From contig NZ_JACYFU010000003.1 of NCBI RefSeq assembly GCF_014837245.1, positions 529,855 to 593,854 on the forward strand: 64,000 nt of DNA, in the 5' to 3' direction. Below the pieces are notes generated by a model. The model ran no database searches. It was not told the DNA's origin and was given only the letters and a program-made list of their open reading frames with translations. Positions within the stretch are counted from its first letter, which is position 1; the number at the start of each line of letters is the position of its first letter. The DNA is from Devosia oryzisoli. GTDB taxonomy: Bacteria; Pseudomonadota; Alphaproteobacteria; Rhizobiales; Devosiaceae. Made by a program: the position numbers and the translations under genes. This document shows, piece by piece, positions 58,822-64,000 of the stretch.

Positions 58822-59760
58822 TTACCAGCCGGGGTACTCGGCGACGTTGTCACGCGTAACCAGCACGCTGGGGATCAGCACATTGGTTTCGGTCAGCGTC
58901 TGGCCTTCGGTGATGGAAACGGCTGCCTTGACGGCCTGACGCACCATTTCGCCGGGGTTCTGGGTTGCGGTGCCGATGAAAGGCGAACCCTCTCGGTTGA
59001 GTTCCTGCACGGCTTCCGGGCTGCCATCGACGCCGGTTACCTTGATCTGCGAGGACTTGCCGGCCTGTTCGACGGCCAGCACAGCACCGAGAGCCGAGGG
59101 GTCGTTCATGCCGAAAATGCCGGTGACGTCCGGGTGGGCGGTCAGCATGTCGGTGGTGACGGACATGCCCGAAGCACGGTCATTGCGCGACGCCTGCTGG
59201 CCGACGATCTTGATGTCGGGATAGTTGGCGGCGACGTTCTTGCAGCCGGTGATGCGATCGATGATGGTCTGGATCGGCGTACCATCGACGAGCAGAACCT
59301 CGCCCTTGCCGCCCATCTGGTCGAAGAGATAGGTGCACGAGACTTCGCCAGCCTGAACGGCATTGGTCTGGAACACCGCATCGGCGCCAACGGCCGGAGT
59401 ATCGACAGCCATGACGATGATGCCGGCTGCCTTGGCGCGCTCGATTGCCGGAGCAATGCCGGCCTGATCGACGGCCGAGATCACGATGAGATCAACACCC
59501 TGCTGAATGAAGGCGTCAATCTGTGTGTTCTGGTTGGCGAGGTCGAGCTGGGCGTCCTGGGTATTGAGCGTTGCGCCGATTTCGGCTGCGGCTTCCTTTG
59601 CGCCCTTTTCCATGGCGGCAAAGAAGGGGTTGGACATATCCTGAACCATCAGGCCGATCTGTTCGATCTTGGCGGGCGTGTCCTGGGCGACTGTTGGCAC
59701 CAGGCCCGCAGCGAGAGCCAGAGCCGAAAGTGCGATCATGCTAAACGTTTTGGATTTCAT
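58822..59760 (-). CDS. Sugar-binding protein of ribose-type ABC transporter
   Basis: Periplasmic binding protein, family 4, of 312 residues. The signal peptide MKSKTFSMIALSALALAAGLVPTVAQ precedes the type-I fold: IGLMVQDMSNPFFAAMEKGAKEAA, QGVDLIVISAVDQAGIAPAI, and DVTGIFGMNDPSALGAVLAVEQAG. First gene of the transporter operon. Codons 4-7 lie inside a LacI-type operator (59742-59751). Confidence 0.95.
   Translation of the reverse strand: MKSKTFSMIALSALALAAGLVPTVAQDTPAKIEQIGLMVQDMSNPFFAAMEKGAKEAAAEIGATLNTQDAQLDLANQNTQIDAFIQQGVDLIVISAVDQAGIAPAIERAKAAGIIVMAVDTPAVGADAVFQTNAVQAGEVSCTYLFDQMGGKGEVLLVDGTPIQTIIDRITGCKNVAANYPDIKIVGQQASRNDRASGMSVTTDMLTAHPDVTGIFGMNDPSALGAVLAVEQAGKSSQIKVTGVDGSPEAVQELNREGSPFIGTATQNPGEMVRQAVKAAVSITEGQTLTETNVLIPSVLVTRDNVAEYPGW
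59742..59751. promoter_or_regulatory. LacI-type operator inside the binding-protein gene
   Basis: TAAACGTTTT, identical to the site at 60993 upstream of the LacI gene and one base from the perfect palindrome at 60951. It overlaps the first codons of the transporter operon's first gene, a position that would block initiation or elongation. Confidence 0.65.
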
Positions 59761-59845
59761 TTAGGGTCCTCCGTTCTCGGTCCTTCTCAATGCGCGGACC
59801 GACTTGCGCGTTGCTGCCGCCTAAGGGTGGCGGATTAGAAAATCG

Positions 59846-60916
59846 CTAGGTGCCGGGCCTGCCATGCGCGCAGCCACAGGACTGGCGTATGATCAGCTCG
59901 GCGCCGACCTGTTTCTGATGCTCGGGGCGATAGACGGGAACACTGCCCTGCCCGCGCTTTTCAGAGGCATCCTGCGCGAGCACGATCTCGGACAGGGTTC
60001 TTGCCGCCTCCTGGCCGATCTCTCCGCTTCGCTCGTTGAGAAGCGTCAGGGGCGGGTGGATGAGATTAGACCAGGCGAATTCGTCATAGCCGACGACGGC
60101 AATGTCATTGGGGACGCTCAGGCCGCGCAGGCGGAAATGCTCGAGGGCGCCAAGCAGCATTGGGTTGTTGCCGGCGATGAGCACATCTGGGAGTTGCCCC
60201 GATGTGTCGAGATAGTTCTTCAGCGCCTGGCTCGCAGACACCGCGTCGTTGGCGCTTTCGACGACGGTTAGGACCGCACCGGCATTCGCCGCGGCATCGC
60301 GCAAGCCATGCTCGCGCTCGACACGGGTCGACCAGATGGCGGGATAGGCGAGGAATAGCCAATGCTTATAGCCATGGTCCGCCAGATGATCGCCGACCAG
60401 CATACTGGCCTGATAGTTGTCGGTGGTGACGCTAGGCAGGTCTGGCGCTTCGGCAGGCGCCGAAGAGTCGACGAAGACCACCGGAATGTCCCACTTGGAC
60501 AGCAGGTCGGTATTTTCCTTGCGAAGCGTCAGGGTCGAAATGACACCAGCCACGCGCGCTTCGATCAGGCGGCGAACGGTGCGATCTTCCTGCGCCGCAT
60601 CGTAGTGACCATCCACCGCAACGTCGGCGATGATGACGGTCCAGGCGAGCGACTGCACCATGCTCTGGATGCCACCGATCAGATCGAGATAGTAAGAGTT
60701 AGAGGTGCTGGCGGTGATGAGGCCAACCGAGTCCCGATTGGTTCGGCGCAGATCCTGCGCGGCGCGATTGGGGATGTAGCCGATGTCATTGGCGGCAGCG
60801 AGGACACGTGCACGGCTCTCGTCCGAAACGCCCTCTGCACCGCGCAGCGCCTGCGAGATCGTATAGGTCGAAAGTCCCGTCAATCTGCTGATGTCGCGTA
60901 TCGTGGGGCGCGCCAT
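59846..60916 (-). CDS. LacI-family transcriptional regulator
   Basis: Repressor of the sugar operon, 356 residues. HTH: TIRDISRLTGLSTYTISQALRG (4-25), hinge helix region IPNRAAQDLRR; the ligand-binding domain has GLITASTSNSYYLDLIGGIQ and TLLNERSGEIGQEAARTL. The C terminus has a CGCAH end. ATG 60916 is chosen because GGGAGGA precedes it; a frame from 60937 is less likely. It lies upstream of, and on the same strand as, the transporter genes, with 85 bases between. Confidence 0.95.
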   Translation of the reverse strand: MARPTIRDISRLTGLSTYTISQALRGAEGVSDESRARVLAAANDIGYIPNRAAQDLRRTNRDSVGLITASTSNSYYLDLIGGIQSMVQSLAWTVIIADVAVDGHYDAAQEDRTVRRLIEARVAGVISTLTLRKENTDLLSKWDIPVVFVDSSAPAEAPDLPSVTTDNYQASMLVGDHLADHGYKHWLFLAYPAIWSTRVEREHGLRDAAANAGAVLTVVESANDAVSASQALKNYLDTSGQLPDVLIAGNNPMLLGALEHFRLRGLSVPNDIAVVGYDEFAWSNLIHPPLTLLNERSGEIGQEAARTLSEIVLAQDASEKRGQGSVPVYRPEHQKQVGAELIIRQSCGCAHGRPGT

Positions 60917-61287
60917 GAAATCCTCCCGGCGCTCCATTTGCGGATGCGCCTAAACGTTTATTTGCATAGCTACCATGCAATGAAGAGTCAACTAAACGTT
61001 TTGGCGACGTGATGTGCGCGGTTGAGAGTTTGTGTAGGATCGCGAGATGGGCACGCAGGGCGGCGCTTTTATACCTGTCTAAAGCGCGCCCCATTCCGGC
61101 CGTTCAGTACCCGTCTAAGCTTTCCTAAAAGCTGCCATCCCTTACACTCGTGCCCCACGGCTGAAACGGGGTGGGAAGGGGATAGGCAGGTTTTGGCCAG
61201 CTGCGCCGGGAAAGCTGCCCTTTACGTTCGGACAGGAGTGCCGCGTTTGACTCCTGCAAGGCACACACCTTGCTTGGACAAGCTGCA
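60917..61287. promoter_or_regulatory. Control region of the LacI gene, with repeat
   Basis: Two operator-like sites, TAAACGTTTA (60951-60960, perfect palindrome) and TAAACGTTTT (60993-61002), lie upstream of lacI and match the site at 59742, so the repressor is probably autoregulated. Repeat copy 3 is at 61086-61107. No gene seen in the rest. Confidence 0.7.
61086..61107 (+). repeat. Dispersed intergenic repeat, copy 3
   Basis: GCGCCCCATTCCGGCCGTTC then AG, identical to the copy at 54506. It is followed by AAAGCTGCCATCC, a motif that often accompanies such repeats. Confidence 0.7.
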
Positions 61288-61662
61288 TTAAGCCTTCACG
61301 TACCCCATGCCCTCAACGATCTTTCCGTCGCGGACGCGCATGATATTGACGCCTCGAACCCGGTCCCCTTCGTGCTCGCTCCAGCGAAGCTCCCAACGGA
61401 GAATCCCGCGATCGCCCATCGCGAAGATTTCCTCATTTTCGAAGATAAGGTTGGTGGACGATGCCAGGCCCTTCCAGAAAGTGAGGCAAGCGTCACGACC
61501 TTCGTAGCGTGCTCCATCCGGGGCCGGCGCCGTATTTTCAAGAACGCAGCCTTCCCCGATGAGATCATCTAGGTCTTGGGGGCGATGCTTCCCAAATGCG
61601 GAATTGAAGCGTTCCATAATTTCGCGGGTAGATTGGCTTTCAGGGGTCATTTTTTCACTCAT
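61288..61662 (-). CDS. NTF2/SnoaL-like protein (second copy)
   Basis: A 124-residue alpha+beta barrel protein: EIMERFNSAFGKHRPQDLDDLIGEGCVLENTAPAPDGARYEGRDACLTFWKGL matches the polyketide-cyclase/NTF2-like fold. Paralogue of the gene at 62406. ATG 61662 is chosen; ATG 61650 is possible. Lies in the same direction as the DHFR-like gene and may share its operon, with a 92-base gap. Ligand unknown. Confidence 0.85.
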   Translation of the reverse strand: MSEKMTPESQSTREIMERFNSAFGKHRPQDLDDLIGEGCVLENTAPAPDGARYEGRDACLTFWKGLASSTNLIFENEEIFAMGDRGILRWELRWSEHEGDRVRGVNIMRVRDGKIVEGMGYVKA

Positions 61663-61754
61663 TGAGTTTTGGAGCCGCCATCGCCCCCATCGTCTAAACG
61701 GTTTGGGCAAAATCGATGGCCAAGGAGGTCACGCTGACAGTGCTGCCTGTTGAA

Positions 61755-62336
61755 CTATCCGGTCTTCAAAGGGCCGGCGGCCTTGTAGGTAATGAGGACG
61801 ATGCCGGATGGCATTGCTTTCGTGCTGACGAGCTCGAGTGAGCGGGCCGGGGTTCCCTCCGCAAAGAAGCGCTTTCCCGTGCCCAACAGGATCGGGTAGA
61901 CGACCAGCAGGATTTCATCCGCAATCGCATGTTCGAGCAGCGTCGATGTCAACGTGGAGCTACCCCAGAGGATAAGGTCTGGACCGTCCTTCGACTTGAT
62001 GCGGCTAATTCCCTCGACGATGCCTGATCCAACGCCCTCGAACGGGCCCCATTCAAGGCTCTCCGGACGGTGGGTAACGACGTATTTTGTTGCAGCATTG
62101 ATGCCGTCCGCCATCGGACTGCCTGAAGCATTTGCCCAGGAGTCCGACCAGATATCGTAGGTGCGACGGCCAAGCAGCAGATCGAAGCTCTCGCCTTGCG
62201 CAGCGAGGACTGCAGCAAGGCCAGCTGGGGTTCGATAGGGCGCAATCCAGTCACTATAGGGAAAATCGCCCTCGTCGGCGGTGTGTTGGATCACGCCGTC
62301 CAGCGAGATGTGTTCGATGATCTTGAGCTTTCTCAA
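61755..62336 (-). CDS. Dihydrofolate reductase-like (RibD C-terminal domain) protein
   Basis: A 193-residue reductase-like protein: KIIEHISLDGVIQ, LLLGRRTYDIWSDSW and LILWGSSTLTSTLLEHAIADEILLVVYPILLGTGKRFFA are the NADPH and substrate-pocket motifs of the RibD C-terminal/YyaP group. These are not the folate enzyme itself. Start is TTG 62336, with GGAGA seven bases upstream and the family N terminus at M-R-K-L-K. Between two NTF2-like genes. Confidence 0.9.
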   Translation of the reverse strand: MRKLKIIEHISLDGVIQHTADEGDFPYSDWIAPYRTPAGLAAVLAAQGESFDLLLGRRTYDIWSDSWANASGSPMADGINAATKYVVTHRPESLEWGPFEGVGSGIVEGISRIKSKDGPDLILWGSSTLTSTLLEHAIADEILLVVYPILLGTGKRFFAEGTPARSLELVSTKAMPSGIVLITYKAAGPLKTG

Positions 62337-62405
62337 CTTCTGTCTCCGTGTTCGGGGGGTCTATTCTGTTGAAGGAGCGCACCTCACGGGAACCCCATGC
62401 AATGG

Positions 62406-62783
62406 TCATTCTGGTAGGGGTGCCGACTCACCGGGTGTTTTGGCATACGCCAGCGCTTCGACGATCCGGCTGCCTTGGACACGGATCAAGCTGACGCCGC
62501 GAATTGAGCTTCCACCGCCGAAATGAAAGCGCCACAGGATGTTAGCCCGGTCGCCCATAACAACAGTGTCTTCGACCTCGAAGTGGTTGACGCGGTCGGT
62601 CGCCATCGCCTGCCAGAACGTTAGATTGAGGTCGTAGCCTTCGTAGCGCGTCCCGTTCGGCGCCGGCTGGATCGATTCCATCACGCAATCTGGTGCGATC
62701 AAGTCTTCCAAAATCGCCGGATCGTGTTCCTGGAACGCTTGGTTGAAGCGGCGGATGACCTCGGATGTTTCCCTCGAAGGCAT
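62406..62783 (-). CDS. NTF2/SnoaL-like protein (first copy)
   Basis: A 125-residue NTF2-like fold protein: SEVIRRFNQAFQEHDPAILEDLIAPDCVMESIQPAPNGTRYEGYDLNLTFWQAM. Similar to the gene at 61288 over its length. ATG 62783 has AAGGAG upstream. It is the first gene of the cluster, divergent from tetR and directly behind the palindromic operators, so it is the likely target of that regulator. Confidence 0.87.
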   Translation of the reverse strand: MPSRETSEVIRRFNQAFQEHDPAILEDLIAPDCVMESIQPAPNGTRYEGYDLNLTFWQAMATDRVNHFEVEDTVVMGDRANILWRFHFGGGSSIRGVSLIRVQGSRIVEALAYAKTPGESAPLPE

Positions 62784-62795
62784 GAAATCTCCTTA

Positions 62796-62838
62796 TAGAC
62801 AGATCTGTCTACCCCTTGTAGTGCACAGACCTGTCTGT
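62796..62838. promoter_or_regulatory. TetR operators between the divergent genes
   Basis: TAGACAGATCTGTCTA (62796-62811) is a perfect 16-base palindrome. ACAGAC-CT-GTCTGT (62825-62838) is a second, six-base-arm palindrome of similar content. Both fit the spacing of TetR-family operators and lie in the 70-base gap between the NTF2-like and tetR starts. Confidence 0.75.
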
Positions 62839-62853
62839 TATTGTCAAGCGGTG

Positions 62854-63429
62854 ATGCAAAAAAGATCTTCCGGACACCCTGAAACGCCTGCCGCCCGTCG
62901 CCGTTTGCTCGACACCGCGACGCGCCTTTTCTACGAAGGGGGCATCCATACTGTCGGCATCGACCGCATTATCGCGGAAGCCGGGGTGGCCAAAGCGACA
63001 TTCTACAAACATTTTCCATCAAAGGATGATCTCGTCGTTGCCTATCTCGAAGAGATAGATCGGCTCGGCCGCGCGGCAGTGGCAGCGCTACCAAAGCAAC
63101 CTCCTCGGAAAATGGTTTCTGCTGTCATGGGGCGTATCAGCGAGGCGGTGACCGCCGGAGGCTGGCGAGGATGTCCATTCCTCAACGCGGCGGCAGAATA
63201 CCCCGATCCGAACAGTCCAGTGCGCCAGGTGATCAATGCGCGACGCCTCTGGTATCACGACAGCCTCCAGAACCTTCTTGAACAGGAAGGCGATCCAACG
63301 CCCTCCGTTACCGCTTCCCTCCTCGTGGCTCTTTCGGACGGCCTGCTGGAGAGCGCCTATCTGGATGATGCCGAAAGCGTACCCTCCCTCGTCCGCGAGG
63401 CCGTGGCCAGACTGCTGGATCGTTCATGA
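62854..63429 (+). CDS. TetR-family transcriptional regulator
   Basis: A 191-residue repressor. The HTH is in the N terminus: RRRLLDTATRLFYEGGIHTVGIDRIIAEAGVAKATFYKHFPSKDDLV. The C-terminal ligand-binding domain has GCPFLNAAAEYPDPNSPVRQVI, seen in the TetR subgroup with a C-terminal YP_ or DUF-type domain. ATG 62854 (GTG 62851 also possible) fits; a frame from 62743 would overlap the operators. Regulates itself and the NTF2/DHFR-like cluster by context. Confidence 0.93.
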   Translation: MQKRSSGHPETPAARRRLLDTATRLFYEGGIHTVGIDRIIAEAGVAKATFYKHFPSKDDLVVAYLEEIDRLGRAAVAALPKQPPRKMVSAVMGRISEAVTAGGWRGCPFLNAAAEYPDPNSPVRQVINARRLWYHDSLQNLLEQEGDPTPSVTASLLVALSDGLLESAYLDDAESVPSLVREAVARLLDRS

Positions 63430-64000
63430 GCGCCGCGCGTCAGTAGCTTGCGTTTTGCCTTCCCAGCCCGAACGTCAGCGGGTTGCGATAGCGTTCGTCA
63501 AGGAAGTGGGTCGGTGACGACCTGAGTCCCAAGGGTGTTTTCAGCGGCGCGCCAACGGCGCGCCGCTGGCCTTGCATCCAGCGCGCGATTGCTCACGCCC
63601 CCATAACGCAGTGGGATCCAATTAACGATAGCAGCTATTCCAAGCCCGTTCCTAAAAAGTTATCGGTCCGCAAACGGCAATGGATCTGGCTTCATTAAGA
63701 GCTGAGCCAGGGCAGGTTTCAGGCGGTAAAAAAAGCATACTGAACGGCGGCATTGGGGTCGAATGCAGCCAGTCAGAGACGCGCCCTTTCCGGTCGTCGA
63801 AGTTGGACTGGAGAGTACCCGAAAGCTGACACTTCACCGGAGATCGGAGGCGTCTCAGAATGGGTGTTCCCGGCCTTGGCAGCTGGACACCCGCAAAAAC
63901 TGGGTCAATGAGAGCGGCGGCGGCATGATGCCAGTGTGGGATCAGTGCTTTCGGCAAGTTTGGCGCTTCTGCTGCGGGCTGCTGCGCCAGGATCAGGCGC
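63430..64000. other. Gene-free end of window
   Basis: No convincing gene in 570 bases. A 101-codon minus-strand frame (63652-63957) lies over a diverged repeat copy at 63781-63800 (GCGCCCTTTCCGGTCGTCGA) and looks like translated repeat rather than a protein. CGGCGCGCCAACGGCGCGCCG near 63544 is a strong palindrome that could be a terminator for tetR. Confidence 0.55.

Noticed and set aside
63652..63957. 101-codon minus-strand frame near the window end
   Set aside because: Overlaps a diverged dispersed repeat and lacks fold features; similar spurious proteins arise from translated repeats.

Overview
The window reads as chromosomal DNA of a high-GC alphaproteobacterium of the order Hyphomicrobiales (Rhizobiales), most likely a Devosia-type organism. 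This rests on gene order, not on a database search. The F1 ATPase operon atpHAGDC stands apart from any F0 genes. The chain rppH, divergent polysaccharide deacetylase, ctpA, EnvC-like gene, rlmH, rsfS, nadD, proA, proB, obgE, rpmA, rplU is a typical rhizobial housekeeping order. xerC lies near priA, and sdhCDAB is an operon.

Layout. 1-3.9 kb: a CUT1-type sugar ABC transporter, with permease/permease/binding protein on the minus strand (first permease cut by the window edge) and a divergent ATPase. 3.9-4.3 kb: an M41-peptidase-like remnant beside tRNA-Ala(CGC). 4.4-12.6 kb: an envelope and signalling block (membrane protein plus ClpP-like periplasmic protease, diguanylate cyclase, flavin monooxygenase, fasciclin protein, two PagL-like outer membrane proteins, YhiN-type flavoprotein). 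12.6-14.2 kb: asd behind a candidate Thr/Lys-rich leader peptide. 14.2-20 kb: a tandem pair of EamA exporters, an EF-hand protein, beta-carbonic anhydrase, and a tightly overlapping ArsR/membrane/DUF1801/DUF1801/SRPBCC operon with a twin operator. 20-24 kb: sdhC-D-A-(small secreted protein)-B.

24-31.2 kb: a secreted six-repeat protein, an EamA exporter, xerC, a complete omptin-type outer membrane protease, priA and a DUF3008 gene. 31.4-36.6 kb: the F1 ATPase operon. 36.6-50.3 kb: the minus-strand housekeeping chain (racemase, RNA pyrophosphohydrolase, cell-wall proteins, ribosome-associated factors, NAD and proline synthesis, Obg, three acetyltransferases, L27, L21).

From 50.3 kb the character changes to accessory: a Tat-type metallo-hydrolase, tRNA-Ser(CGA), a frameshifted ClpP-like/SPOR gene, a protein with a HEPN-like R-x5-H motif, a ribose-type ABC operon with its LacI repressor, matching operators and an unrecognised 448-residue partner, then a TetR-controlled NTF2/DHFR-like cluster. 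Copies of a short dispersed repeat sit in the gaps of this part only.

No intact insertion sequence, prophage, CRISPR array or replication origin is visible. The least explained items are the putative asd leader, the 448-residue sugar-operon protein, the six-repeat secreted protein, the omptin and the HEPN-like gene.
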